From positions 124,001-188,000 of the forward strand of contig NZ_JAHLQC010000002.1 in NCBI RefSeq assembly GCF_018918265.1: 64,000 nt of DNA. The letters are read 5' to 3'. The position numbers and the translations under genes were made by a program. The notes under the pieces are model-generated. The model was given only the letters and a program-made list of their open reading frames with translations. It did not search any database and was not told the origin of the DNA. The stretch comes from Falcatimonas sp. MSJ-15 (GTDB taxonomy: Bacteria > Bacillota > Clostridia > Lachnospirales > Lachnospiraceae). This document shows, piece by piece, positions 1 through 7,978 of the stretch. Within the stretch, counting starts at the first letter, position 1, and the number at the start of each line of letters is the position of its first letter.

Positions 1-350
1 TGATTATACGTTCTATGGATGATCTTATTGAAAACTGCTACATGAATACTGGTGTCTTTTTATATAAAGAACTGCCAAGCCTTAGCCGACTTGGTAACAA
101 TACAATCATCCTTGAAGCTCTAACTTATACTTATGAGCTTACAGGTGACAGCAGATATCTTACATATGGTATAACAACATTTCTTAACACTATCTCATCT
201 GCCAAAGGTGGCGGTGGTGCAAAAAAAGTTGTAAAAGATAGTGTTATAGTTCCTGGTCCCGGAACTAAGAACTTTGCTCAGTCACATCTGCCACTTACTG
301 TATTCTACAAAGCCCTTTGTGATGCCGGCATGACAGATATGATTAAATAA
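1..350 (+). CDS. C-terminal fragment of an unrecognised protein
   Basis: The reading frame is open from base 3 to the stop at 348-350, so this is the 3' end of a gene that begins outside the window. An internal ATG at 15 has no Shine-Dalgarno site and is unlikely to be the start. About 115 residues are visible. They include a helical stretch (LEALTYTYELTGDSRYL) of the kind found in alpha/alpha-barrel sugar-active enzymes, then a glycine-rich turn (KGGGGAKK), and they end in TDMIK. The family cannot be named from this piece. An (alpha/alpha)-toroid fold is only a guess. A 15-bp inverted repeat follows at 399-471 and probably ends the transcript. Confidence 0.6.
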   Translation, partial: IIRSMDDLIENCYMNTGVFLYKELPSLSRLGNNTIILEALTYTYELTGDSRYLTYGITTFLNTISSAKGGGGAKKVVKDSVIVPGPGTKNFAQSHLPLTVFYKALCDAGMTDMIK

Positions 351-398
351 ACCTTATAATATTTACATATTCAAATCAATATAGTACCACTATATTCA

Positions 399-471
399 AA
401 GAAGCAGAATTAATATAGTACTCTTATCTTTAAAACGTGATTTTTAAGATGTACTCTTAATTCTGCTTCTT
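399..471 (+). terminator. hairpin downstream of the partial gene
   Basis: A 15-bp perfect inverted repeat (arms 399-413 and 457-471) encloses a 43-nt loop that holds a second imperfect stem (ATCTTTAAAA against TTTTAAGAT). It starts 49 bp after the stop codon. The downstream arm is T-rich but there is no clean T-run, so termination is inferred from position and stem length. Confidence 0.5.
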
Positions 472-506
472 ATTATATCTTATGATGCCAGGGTCAAAAG
501 GTCTAA

Positions 507-534
507 ACCCACGTGAGCTTGCTCATAGGTGGGT
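507..534. terminator. two-part hairpin between the partial gene and deoC
   Basis: The outer stem ACCCAC/GTGGGT (507-512, 529-534) encloses an inner stem TGAGC/GCTCA (514-518, 521-525). On the plus strand it is followed, after GAAAGGC, by five T. On the minus strand it is followed by TTTAGACCTTTT, 27 bp past the deoC stop. It could terminate transcription from either side. The flanks carry a short direct repeat (GGTCAAAAGGTC), so a mobile-element remnant is also possible. Confidence 0.45.
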
Positions 535-560
535 GAAAGGCTTTTTACACTTTTCTTTAA

Positions 561-1214
561 CTATCTCTCTGCACCTTCAACGATTGCTATTGTTGCACTT
601 GTTCCAAGACGATCTGCACCAGCTTTTATCATCTCCTGTGCTTCTTCATAACTATGAATTCCGCCTGAAGCTTTTACTTTTGCATTATCTTTAACAGTAT
701 CTTTCATAATCTTAACATCTTCTGCTTTTGCTCCACCTTTTGAGAAACCGGTTGATGTCTTAACAAAATCAGCTCCAGCTGCTACTGAAAGTTCACATGC
801 TTTAACTTTTTCTTCATCTGTAAGAAGACATGTCTCAATTATAACTTTAAGAATCGCTTTATCTCCACATGCTTTCTTAACTTCTCTTATATCATTCTCA
901 ACGAATGTATAATCCTTATCTTTTAATGCACCTACATTAATTACCATATCAATCTCTTGTGCACCATCTTTAATAGCTTCACCTGTCTCAAATACTTTTA
1001 CAGCTGTTGATACTGCACCAAGAGGAAAACCTACTACTGTACATACTTTAACATCGCTTCCTTTTAATAAGTCTGCAACAAACTTTGTATTATACTGATT
1101 AACACATACTGAAGCAAAGTCATATTTTAATGCTTCATCACAAATCTTCTTAACATCATCTTTGCTAGCTTCCGGTTTTAAAATAGTGTGGTCAAAATAC
1201 TTTTCAAATTTCAT
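561..1214 (-). CDS. deoC: deoxyribose-phosphate aldolase
   Basis: Class I aldolase that splits 2-deoxyribose 5-phosphate into acetaldehyde and glyceraldehyde 3-phosphate, the last step of deoxynucleoside catabolism in the cytoplasm. At 217 residues it is the usual length of the short bacterial form. The Schiff-base lysine lies in FVKTSTGF near residue 153. Other family blocks visible are DHTILKPEA at the N-terminus, CTVVGFPLG, and [12 protein letters not shown] near the C-terminus, which forms the phosphate site. The ATG at 1214 has no good Shine-Dalgarno site of its own. The strong AAAGGAG at 1255-1261 sits 40 nt upstream and serves a 12-codon ORF whose stop overlaps this ATG (see the entry at 1211). 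No other deo gene is adjacent, and the gene seems to be transcribed alone. Confidence 0.96.
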   Translation of the reverse strand: MKFEKYFDHTILKPEASKDDVKKICDEALKYDFASVCVNQYNTKFVADLLKGSDVKVCTVVGFPLGAVSTAVKVFETGEAIKDGAQEIDMVINVGALKDKDYTFVENDIREVKKACGDKAILKVIIETCLLTDEEKVKACELSVAAGADFVKTSTGFSKGGAKAEDVKIMKDTVKDNAKVKASGGIHSYEEAQEMIKAGADRLGTSATIAIVEGAER

Positions 1215-1249
1215 AACTTTTGTCGCCAGTGGCTTATTATATTACTCAC
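1211..1249 (-). CDS. possible 12-codon leader ORF ahead of deoC
   Basis: A GTG start at 1249 stands 5 nt after AAAGGAG, a near-ideal ribosome binding site. The frame runs for 12 codons ([12 protein letters not shown]) and ends in a TGA that overlaps the deoC ATG as ATGA. The deoC frame itself has no start codon nearer to this binding site, and the stretch just before its ATG (GCGACAAAAGTT) has no Shine-Dalgarno match. The simplest reading is translational coupling, in which ribosomes finish the short ORF and restart on deoC. It may instead be a chance frame. No function is assigned to the peptide. Confidence 0.35.
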   Translation of the reverse strand: MSNIISHWRQKL

Positions 1250-1468
1250 TGACACTCCTTTCTATATTTCCTGCAATATAAGCAATTGCATAACTGTTCA
1301 TTAAAACTATCAGTTTTTACAATCGACTATTTCTGCAATAGGTATTCACTTAATTATAATATTATATCATCATACAAGTCAACCTTTTATATGTACCAAA
1401 AGCAGTCCTTCATTGTAAAACTTTTATCAAAGTTATCTTATGAAGAACTGCTTATCAATCTGCCTATA

Positions 1469-1590
1469 TTATATTAAACTATGTCTTAGTATTATGACTA
1501 TTTTATATTAAACTCTGCCTTAGCATTATGACTATTTTATAGTAAACCCTGCCTTAGCATTATGACTATTTTACTATTTACTCTGCATTT
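1469..1590. repeat. 34-bp tandem repeat, three units plus a decayed fourth
   Basis: The motif ATTATGACTA recurs at 1491, 1525 and 1559, an exact 34-bp period, with TATATTAAAC and CTTAGCATT also conserved. The fourth unit, towards 1590, is degenerate. It lies between deoC (start 1214) and the 3' end of purA (1635). Apart from this array and the deoC leader, the 1250-1634 stretch holds no convincing gene. Confidence 0.8.
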
Positions 1591-1634
1591 AAATATACCC
1601 TGCAGATATTAAAATGTACCTTGCAAGTTAGTTA

Positions 1635-2915
1635 TTATCTGTTTCTGTAGATAATCTCATGTCTCTTTGGTCCATTTGATACCATTGTAATTGGTACTCC
1701 AATCTCTTCTTCGATTGTTTCTATATATTTACGGCAATTCTCTGGAAGATCTTCATAATTCTTGATTCCTCTTATATCACATTTCCAACCTGGCATTGTC
1801 TTAAGAACTGGTTTTGCTTTCTCAAGCTGATATGTTGTTGGAAAATCTTTTGTAACTTTACCATCAATCTCATATCCAACACACATTGGAATCTCATCAA
1901 GATATCCTAATACATCAAGAACTGTAAGTGCAACTTCTGTTGCGCCCTGCATTCTACAACCATATCTTGTTGCTACTGCATCGAACCATCCCATACGTCT
2001 TGGACGACCTGTTGTAGCACCGAATTCACCGCCATCGCCGCCACGTCTTCTAAGTTCATCTGCTTCATCGCCAAAGATCTCACTTACGAACGCACCTGCA
2101 CCTACTGCTGATGAATATGCTTTTACTACTGTTACTACATCTTTGATCTCAGCTGCTGGAATTCCGGCACCGATTGCACCATATGCAGCAAGTGTTGATG
2201 AAGATGTAACCATTGGATAGATACCATGATCTGTATCTTTTAATGCACCTAACTGACCTTCTAATAAGATGTTCTTACCTTCTTTGATTGCCTCATGAAG
2301 ATATTTAGATACATCAGCAACGTATGGTTTAACCATCTCTCTGTATTCAAGCATTAGATTAAATATCTCATCTGCATTAAGAAGTGGTTTGTGATATAAG
2401 TGTTCAAGTAAGATATTCTTATAAGCAACTACTCTCTCAACTTTCTCTCTAAGTGATGTTTCATCAAATAATTCACTTACCTGAAAACCTATCTTTGCAT
2501 ATTTATCTGAATAAAATGGAGCAATACCTGATTTTGTTGAGCCAAAAGACTTACCTCCAAGTCTCTCTTCTTCATACGCATCAAAGTCTACATGATATGG
2601 CATAAGAATCTGTGCTCTGTCTGATACTAAAATCTTAGGTGTTGGAACACCTTTATCTGTAAGACTCTTAACTTCATTGAATAAATAAGGAATATTCAAT
2701 GCAACACCATTACCAATTACACTTGTTGTATGATTGTAAAAAACACCTGATGGTAATAAATGAAGTGCAAACTTACCATAATCATTAATAATTGTATGAC
2801 CTGCGTTACTTCCACCCTGGAATCTTACAATAATGTCTGATTCCTCTGCAAGCATATCTGTAATCTTACCTTTTCCTTCATCGCCCCAGTTAGCGCCAAC
2901 AATTGCTTTTACCAT
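1635..2915 (-). CDS. purA: adenylosuccinate synthetase
   Basis: Joins IMP and aspartate with GTP hydrolysis to give adenylosuccinate, the first committed step from IMP to AMP, in the cytoplasm. The protein is 426 residues, the normal bacterial length. The N-terminus carries the GTP-binding signature ANWGDEGKGKITD with the catalytic Asp, followed by QGGSNAGHT, which holds the catalytic His. GATTGRPRRMGWFD lies near residue 300. A clear AGGAGG-type Shine-Dalgarno site precedes the ATG. purB, which acts next in the pathway, lies about 1.3 kb upstream on the same strand but is separated by the LysR gene, so the two are not directly contiguous. Confidence 0.97.
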   Translation of the reverse strand: MVKAIVGANWGDEGKGKITDMLAEESDIIVRFQGGSNAGHTIINDYGKFALHLLPSGVFYNHTTSVIGNGVALNIPYLFNEVKSLTDKGVPTPKILVSDRAQILMPYHVDFDAYEEERLGGKSFGSTKSGIAPFYSDKYAKIGFQVSELFDETSLREKVERVVAYKNILLEHLYHKPLLNADEIFNLMLEYREMVKPYVADVSKYLHEAIKEGKNILLEGQLGALKDTDHGIYPMVTSSSTLAAYGAIGAGIPAAEIKDVVTVVKAYSSAVGAGAFVSEIFGDEADELRRRGGDGGEFGATTGRPRRMGWFDAVATRYGCRMQGATEVALTVLDVLGYLDEIPMCVGYEIDGKVTKDFPTTYQLEKAKPVLKTMPGWKCDIRGIKNYEDLPENCRKYIETIEEEIGVPITMVSNGPKRHEIIYRNR

Positions 2916-2954
2916 GTATCTTTCCTCCTGATAATACTTATCAATAATATTTGT

Positions 2955-2990
2955 TAATATATAAGTAACTTATCTGTTACTTACATATTA
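2955..2990 (-). terminator. 15-bp hairpin between the LysR gene and purA
   Basis: Arms 2955-2969 and 2976-2990 pair with one mismatch around a 6-nt loop (TTATCT). The hairpin lies 40 nt upstream of the purA start and downstream of the LysR gene. It could end the LysR transcript or sit in the purA leader. No T-run follows on the minus strand, so its role is unresolved. Confidence 0.4.
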
Positions 2991-3033
2991 TATATTATTT
3001 ATCGTCATAAGTAAAATCAATATTATTTATGTA

Positions 3034-3056
3034 TGGTATAAGTTATGCTTATACCA
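3034..3056. promoter_or_regulatory. 9-bp inverted repeat, candidate operator
   Basis: TGGTATAAG and CTTATACCA form a perfect dyad with a 5-nt centre (TTATG), about 120 bp upstream of purA. It has the size of a regulator binding site, but no regulator can be assigned from the sequence. Confidence 0.3.
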
Positions 3057-3090
3057 CAATCAATTCATCAAACATATCCCCATCTGATTC

Positions 3091-3162
3091 TTATGCTTCA
3101 TTCAATTCTTATTCTTTAATCGATTCTTATGTTTTTATCAATTCTTATTCTTTTATCAATTC
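3091..3162. repeat. 18-bp tandem repeat spanning the LysR stop codon
   Basis: Four contiguous 18-bp units (3145-3162, 3127-3144, 3109-3126, 3091-3108) read on the minus strand as GAATTGATAAAAGAATAA with few changes. The first unit is the last five codons of the LysR gene plus its TAA. Every unit ends in TAA in the same frame, giving ELIKE-stop, ELIKT-stop, ESIKE-stop and ELNEA-stop. A fifth, decayed unit begins GAATC at 3090. Confidence 0.9.
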
Positions 3163-4032
3163 ATTAAGTAATTTCTTACCTGCTACTGATATTGATGTTT
3201 TTTCAGAAGTAACAACACAGATGTGTCTCTCGGGTATCTTTCTTCCAAATTGTAATTCAAATAACTCGCCACTCGTTAAGTATTCTTCTGCAAAGCTTCT
3301 AACAACACATCCTATACCAAGATTACGACGTGCAAATTGAACTATCATATCGCTTGTAGCAAGCTGAAATTCCGGATTAATATTAACATTTTCACTTTCA
3401 AGAAATGCGTCCATATATCTTCTTGTACTTGTATTTTTTTCTAAAAATATTACCGGATTATTCTCTAACTGTTTATATGAAAGTGTCTTATTCTTAAGTT
3501 CAATGAATTTACGTCCGGCAACAAATGTATCTCTTATTGCTGATACTTTATTATATACAAAATCTCCACGAACATTATAAGGCTCACTTATAACGCCAAA
3601 ATCAATTCTTCCCTCTTCAAGATATTTTAGTGTCTCTGGTGATGGTGCATTAGTAACCGATATCTTTATATTCGGATAGTTCTCGTGGAATCTCTCAAGA
3701 TATGGTAAGAGATAATATCTAAGAGTCATATCACTTGCTCCGATATGTATCTCACCTGCTGTAAGATTAGTCATCTCCATGAATTTTTTTTCACCAAGAA
3801 GTATTGTCTCATAGCCTCTTTCCACATACGAAAACAAAGCTTCCCCCTCTGGAGTAAGCCTTGTTCCTTTTGATGTTCGTATAAACAAATCAGCTCCTAA
3901 TTCTTGTTCTAAAAGTTTCACAGCCTGACTTACTGCCGGCTGTGAAATACATAACTTATTAGCTGCTTTTGATATACTATTTAATTTTCCGACATAATAG
4001 AAGATTTTGTAATACTCAAGATTAATATTCAT
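3145..4032 (-). CDS. LysR-family transcriptional regulator
   Basis: DNA-binding regulator of 295 residues, the usual LysR length. The N-terminal winged helix-turn-helix (about residues 1-60) shows the family pattern, NINLEYYKIFYYVGKLNSIS then AANKLCISQPAVSQAVKLLE. The effector-binding domain covers about 90-295, with IHIGASDMTLRYYLLPYLERF and RIDFGVISEP matching periplasmic-binding-protein-like folds. The ligand cannot be predicted. It lies between purB and purA on the same strand. LysR proteins often control neighbours, but no LysR box was confirmed here. The last five codons form the first unit of an 18-bp tandem repeat that runs past the stop, so the C-terminus may vary between strains. 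Confidence 0.93.
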   Translation of the reverse strand: MNINLEYYKIFYYVGKLNSISKAANKLCISQPAVSQAVKLLEQELGADLFIRTSKGTRLTPEGEALFSYVERGYETILLGEKKFMEMTNLTAGEIHIGASDMTLRYYLLPYLERFHENYPNIKISVTNAPSPETLKYLEEGRIDFGVISEPYNVRGDFVYNKVSAIRDTFVAGRKFIELKNKTLSYKQLENNPVIFLEKNTSTRRYMDAFLESENVNINPEFQLATSDMIVQFARRNLGIGCVVRSFAEEYLTSGELFELQFGRKIPERHICVVTSEKTSISVAGKKLLNELIKE

Positions 4033-4202
4033 AATACTCTTCTCTCTATTCTATCTATTAATAATTCTATTCTGTATTAAAGTTTCAAAATTATTTTTAT
4101 TTTGCATTAATGTACTATCTTATTTGTATTAATACTATTGATAATTATCTTATACACTATATTATATATTTTTATATAATATCTTACAAAGATATTATCT
4201 TA

Positions 4203-5636
4203 TTATACATTAATCTCAGCTGTAAGACCAAGTTCTTCTTTGTTAGCATCAAGAATAGGATTAATAACTTCTGACAAGAATTCTGTAACCTGTTCTGGTG
4301 CACGTCCAACATATTTTGAAGGATCCATAGTCTTTTGTAACTCTTCAAGTGTAAGATTGAATGCTGGATCTGCTGCGATAAGTTCAAGGAGATTATTCTC
4401 AAGTCCTCTTTCTTTAACATTTCTTCCTGCTTCCATTGAAAGAGTTCTGATTCTCTCATGAAGTTCCTGTCTGTCTCCACCTGCTTTTACAGCATCCATC
4501 ATTATATTCTCTGTTGCCATGAATGGTAATTCTGACATAAGTCTCTTATTAATAACTTTTTCATATACAACAAGTCCATCTACAACATTAAGATACAGAT
4601 CAAGGATTCCATCTACTGCAAGGAATGCTTCCGGTACACTTAATCTCTTGTTAGCTGAATCATCAAGTGTTCTCTCAAACCACTGTGTTGAAGCTGTCAT
4701 TGCCGGATTCATTGCATCTGCCATTACAAAATTAGCAAGTGATGCAATTCTCTCACTTCTCATTGGATTACGCTTGTAAGCCATTGCTGATGATCCAATC
4801 TGATTCTTCTCAAATGGTTCTTCAATCTCTTTTAAGTGCTGTAATAATCTTATATCATTAGAGAACTTATGTGCACTGCTTGCAATTCCTGCAAGTACAT
4901 TAAGCACTCTTGTATCAACTTTTCTTGAATAAGTCTGACCTGAAACAGGATATACATCATCAAATCCCATCTTGTTGGCAATCATCTTATCTAACTTTCT
5001 TATCTTCTCATGATCTCCATCAAATAATTCAAGGAAACTTGCCTGTGTTCCTGTTGTTCCTTTTGATCCTAACAGTTTCATACTTCCTATAAGATATTCA
5101 AGATCATCAAAATCAAGTTTTAATTCCATTAACCATAATGATGCTCTCTTACCAACTGTTGTTGGCTGTGCAGGCTGAAAATGTGTAAAAGCAAGAGTTG
5201 GAAGATTCTTATATCTGTCAGCAAACTTTGCAAGTTCTGACATTACATTTAATAATTTCTTTCTTACAAGTTTTAATCCTTCTGTCATTATTATAAGATC
5301 TGTATTATCGCCAACGTAACATGATGTTGCACCAAGGTGAATAATTCCTTTTGCTTTTGGACACTGAACACCATATGCGTATACATGTGACATAACATCA
5401 TGTCTTACTAATTTTTCTCTTTCTTTAGCTACATCATAGTTAATATCTTCTGCATGTGCTTTTAATTCATCTATCTGTTCCTGTGTAATATCAAGTCCTA
5501 ATTCATGTTCTGTTTCTGCAAGTGCAATCCATAATTTTCTCCAAGTTCTAAACTTCTTGTCTGGTGAAAAGATGTACTGCATCTCCTTACTTGCGTATCT
5601 CTCTCCCAAAGGAGTCTGGTATCTGTCTGTTGCCAT
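4203..5636 (-). CDS. purB: adenylosuccinate lyase
   Basis: Catalyses two fumarate-releasing steps of purine synthesis: SAICAR to AICAR, and adenylosuccinate to AMP. It belongs to the fumarase/aspartase superfamily and forms a cytoplasmic homotetramer. The lyase signature GSSAMAYKRNPMRSE lies near residue 290 with its flexible catalytic loop, and THFQPAQPTTVGKR carries the conserved His. I place the start at the ATG at 5636 (MATDRYQTPLGERY), giving 477 residues, because GGAGG stands 7 nt before it. The frame is open 11 codons further, but that extension overlaps the end of purF and has no binding site. The purF stop is 13 bp upstream, so the two form an operon with the purB ribosome binding site at the purF end. 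Confidence 0.96.
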   Translation of the reverse strand: MATDRYQTPLGERYASKEMQYIFSPDKKFRTWRKLWIALAETEHELGLDITQEQIDELKAHAEDINYDVAKEREKLVRHDVMSHVYAYGVQCPKAKGIIHLGATSCYVGDNTDLIIMTEGLKLVRKKLLNVMSELAKFADRYKNLPTLAFTHFQPAQPTTVGKRASLWLMELKLDFDDLEYLIGSMKLLGSKGTTGTQASFLELFDGDHEKIRKLDKMIANKMGFDDVYPVSGQTYSRKVDTRVLNVLAGIASSAHKFSNDIRLLQHLKEIEEPFEKNQIGSSAMAYKRNPMRSERIASLANFVMADAMNPAMTASTQWFERTLDDSANKRLSVPEAFLAVDGILDLYLNVVDGLVVYEKVINKRLMSELPFMATENIMMDAVKAGGDRQELHERIRTLSMEAGRNVKERGLENNLLELIAADPAFNLTLEELQKTMDPSKYVGRAPEQVTEFLSEVINPILDANKEELGLTAEINV

Positions 5637-5649
5637 AATAAACCTCCAA

Positions 5650-7095
5650 TTATTTTTCATATTCGCCACGAATGTCCTGTGTAGGTGGTTCTACAGGATA
5701 ATTACCTGTAAAGCATCCGTCGCAATAGTGTGTATCTCCATTAATCATATCACTTAGTCTCTCAAGTGGAAGATATCCAAGTGAATCTGCTCCAAGCATT
5801 GTACATATCTCATCAACTGTATGATTAGCTGCAATAAGCTGATCTCCTGATGGTATATCGGTTCCAAAATAACATGGATGTGTAAAAGGTGGTGAACTTA
5901 TTCTTACATGTACTTCTGTCGCACCTGCATTCTTAAGCATTCTTACAATTCTCTCACTTGTTGTACCTCTTACGATTGAATCATCAATCATAATTACTCT
6001 TTTGCCTTTTACAACTTCTTTCAAAACATTAAGTTTTATCATAACGCTTGATTCTCTCTGAGACTGTTTTGGTTTTATAAATGTACGTCCAACATAGCTA
6101 TTCTTAACAAAAGCCATGCCATAAGGTATTCCTGACTGAAGTGAATATCCAAGTGCTGCTGCATTACCTGATTCTGGAACACCAACTACAAGATCTGCTT
6201 CAACAGGATGTGTCTCTGCAAGTATCTTACCAGCCATAATTCTTGAATTATATACACTTATTCCATCTATATAACTATCTGGTCTTGCAAAATAAATATA
6301 TTCAAAAATACATCTTGCAAATTCTTTTTGACATAAAGTTGTATCTGATTCGATTCCTCTTTCAGTAATTGTAACTATCTCTCCAGGAATTACATCTCTT
6401 ACAAACTCTGCACCTACTGCATCAAGAGCACATGTCTCTGATGAAAGAAAATATGTATTATCTCTTTTACCTATACATAATGGCTTGAATCCAAAAGGAT
6501 CTCTTGCTCCAATTAACTTTCTAGGACTCATTACAATAAGTGAATAAGCACCTACTATTTTTTTCATTGCTCTTGAAACTGCTGCTTCTACTGATCCACA
6601 ATTAAGTCTTTCTCTTGCTATATGATATGCTATAACTTCTGAATCGATTGTTGTCTGGAATATGGCACCTGTATATGCAAGTTCATCTCTAAGATCAAGT
6701 GCATTAATAAGATTACCATTATGTGCTAATGCAAGTATGCCTTTTACATAATTAAGAACTAAAGGCTGAGCGTTCTCTCTAGTGCTTGCTCCTGCAGTAG
6801 AGTATCTTACATGACCCACACCTATATTTCCTTTTAGACTGTCTAATATTTCAGGTGTAAAAACTTCATTAACAAGGCCCATGTCTTTGTGTGAAAGTAC
6901 CTTAACACCTTTTTTGTTGGTATCACTTACTGCAATACCACAACTTTCCTGCCCTCTGTGCTGAAGCGCAAACAGGCCATAATAGATTGATGATGCAACA
7001 TCTCCTCCGTCAAAATCGTATGCGCCAAAAACGCCACATTCGTCATGAGGTCCTTCAAAATCATCAAATTCCTTTTGTGTAGGATATTTATTCAT
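5650..7095 (-). CDS. purF: amidophosphoribosyltransferase
   Basis: First committed enzyme of purine synthesis: transfers glutamine amide nitrogen to PRPP to give phosphoribosylamine. The N-terminal glutaminase (Ntn hydrolase) begins after a propeptide of about 19 residues. The catalytic Cys is in DECGVFGAYDF and is exposed by self-cleavage in this family. The C-terminal phosphoribosyltransferase domain shows the PRPP motif VIMIDDSIVRGTTS near residue 365. CDGCFTGNYP near the end supplies cysteines typical of the Fe-S type found in Bacillus. The length, 481 residues, is normal. AAAGGAAAGG precedes the ATG, and a strong promoter lies at 7193-7221. purB follows after 13 bp. No purine riboswitch is visible in the leader. 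Confidence 0.97.
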   Translation of the reverse strand: MNKYPTQKEFDDFEGPHDECGVFGAYDFDGGDVASSIYYGLFALQHRGQESCGIAVSDTNKKGVKVLSHKDMGLVNEVFTPEILDSLKGNIGVGHVRYSTAGASTRENAQPLVLNYVKGILALAHNGNLINALDLRDELAYTGAIFQTTIDSEVIAYHIARERLNCGSVEAAVSRAMKKIVGAYSLIVMSPRKLIGARDPFGFKPLCIGKRDNTYFLSSETCALDAVGAEFVRDVIPGEIVTITERGIESDTTLCQKEFARCIFEYIYFARPDSYIDGISVYNSRIMAGKILAETHPVEADLVVGVPESGNAAALGYSLQSGIPYGMAFVKNSYVGRTFIKPKQSQRESSVMIKLNVLKEVVKGKRVIMIDDSIVRGTTSERIVRMLKNAGATEVHVRISSPPFTHPCYFGTDIPSGDQLIAANHTVDEICTMLGADSLGYLPLERLSDMINGDTHYCDGCFTGNYPVEPPTQDIRGEYEK

Positions 7096-7192
7096 CTGCT
7101 CAAACCTTTCCTTTATAAAAAATCATAATTACGATATCACTGCAGTCTGACTGCATGTGATTCTTTTTACTAAACTAATATCATCACCAAAA

Positions 7193-7221
7193 ATTATATA
7201 ACACAAAATTAGTAAAATCAA
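7193..7221 (-). promoter_or_regulatory. promoter of the purF-purB operon
   Basis: TTGATT at 7216-7221 and TATAAT at 7193-7198 are separated by 17 bp on the minus strand, a near-consensus vegetative promoter about 100 bp upstream of purF. Transcription would begin near 7186. The 7096-7192 leader holds a small dyad (TGCAG/CTGCA) but no recognised riboswitch. Confidence 0.7.
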
Positions 7222-7315
7222 CCTCTTGCATTATAGTTAGATTGTATGAATATTTATAAGTTATTCTAATATATGATATATGTTTATTTATTTTTTCTGA
7301 TAAACAAATTTACTA

Positions 7316-7345
7316 TTGTTTTTTATGGGACTAATGTACTATAAT
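7316..7345 (+). promoter_or_regulatory. promoter of the PilZ gene
   Basis: TTGTTT at 7316-7321 and TATAAT at 7340-7345 are 18 bp apart. The expected start point is near 7352, just before the long palindrome at 7361, so the palindrome would be transcribed as the 5' leader of the PilZ gene. Confidence 0.55.
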
Positions 7346-7360
7346 AGTTACAGACGCTTA

Positions 7361-7521
7361 ATGTACTCTCGGAATCTTCTAAATGAAGAATTCTGAGATA
7401 AATTTTTGATATGCAATAACATTTTTGCAGTGCGTACACGGTGTGTACGACGAGAAAATGGAAGCAGCATATCGGAAATATAGCCAGAATTATTTGTTTA
7501 AAGAAGATTCCGAGAGTACAT
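7361..7521 (+). ncRNA. 161-nt imperfect palindrome in the PilZ gene leader
   Basis: The ends are a perfect 20-bp inverted repeat (7361-7380 and 7502-7521). Inside, further pairs are nested in order: AATTCTG/CAGAATT, GATATGC/GCATATC, CATTTT/AAAATG and CGTACAC/GTGTACG around a 3-nt loop GGT. The whole forms one long hairpin with internal loops. The tetranucleotide CTTA flanks both ends directly (7357-7360 and 7522-7525), as a target-site duplication would. The ribosome binding site of the PilZ gene begins 10 nt after the palindrome. It is either a structured leader RNA or a MITE-like insertion. It does not match the c-di-GMP GEMM riboswitch patterns I know. Confidence 0.6.
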
Positions 7522-7545
7522 CTTATAATGAGGAGGGAATTTACT

Positions 7546-7920
7546 ATGGAAAAAAGAAGAAGTAAGAGAATACCTGTTGAGATGCATCTTAGTATTTCAA
7601 CACTTTTCAGACAGAATAATGTAAGTATTACTGATATCGATTCTCCTATTACTGTTGAAAATATATCTAGAGAAGGCATTGGTTTTACTTCCAAAAGCAT
7701 ATTTCCATTAGATTACTATTTCAATGCAGAACTCAAACTTGGAGGTGACGCTTCTAATCTTTACTGTGTTATAAGAATTATGAGATGCGAACCACTTGAC
7801 AATGGCGAATTTTCATACGGTTGTCAGATTGTCGGACTTTCTCCAAGCCTTGATTATATTTTTGATGATTATTCAAATAACGCTGATAGTGAATCTAATA
7901 ACAATGATACAACCAAATAA
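7546..7920 (+). CDS. PilZ-domain cyclic di-GMP binding protein
   Basis: A single-domain PilZ protein of 124 residues. The c-di-GMP motifs are both present: RRSKR at residues 4-8 fits RxxxR, and ENISREGIG near residue 43 fits (D/N)xSxxG. The remaining residues form the expected beta-barrel, ending in an acidic Asn-rich tail. I choose the ATG at 7546 because AGGAGGG lies 8-9 nt upstream. The frame is open further back through the palindrome but without a start signal. It probably acts as a receptor for the second messenger. Three TPR-GGDEF proteins at 24.8-29.7 kb are possible sources, though they are not linked. The output target is unknown. Confidence 0.9.
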   Translation: MEKRRSKRIPVEMHLSISTLFRQNNVSITDIDSPITVENISREGIGFTSKSIFPLDYYFNAELKLGGDASNLYCVIRIMRCEPLDNGEFSYGCQIVGLSPSLDYIFDDYSNNADSESNNNDTTK

Positions 7921-7946
7921 TTTAATGAAAATAGAATATTACATAA

Positions 7947-7978
7947 ATAAACGGACTGGATTACTCCAGTCCGTTTAT
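7947..7978. terminator. bidirectional terminator between the PilZ and WG-repeat genes
   Basis: A perfect 14-bp stem (7947-7960 and 7965-7978) with a 4-nt loop TTAC lies between the convergent genes. The loop contains the stop codon of the minus-strand WG-repeat gene, so its last codons form one arm. The ends AAAT/ATTT allow termination in both directions. Confidence 0.75.

Noticed and set aside
482..694. 70-codon plus-strand ORF over the deoC 3' end
   Set aside because: No ribosome binding site, Leu-rich shadow of deoC, and it runs through a hairpin.
3029..3340. 103-codon plus-strand ORF with Ser/Tyr/Asn repeats
   Set aside because: Its repetitive part is the complement of the 18-bp LysR repeat and its remainder is antisense to the LysR gene. 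No start signal.
7096..7192. Purine riboswitch ahead of purF
   Set aside because: The TATA-rich three-way junction core and its loop sequences are not seen in the short leader.
7361..7521. c-di-GMP GEMM riboswitch before the PilZ gene
   Set aside because: The conserved GEMM-I and GEMM-II core sequences are not present. The structure is one long hairpin instead.
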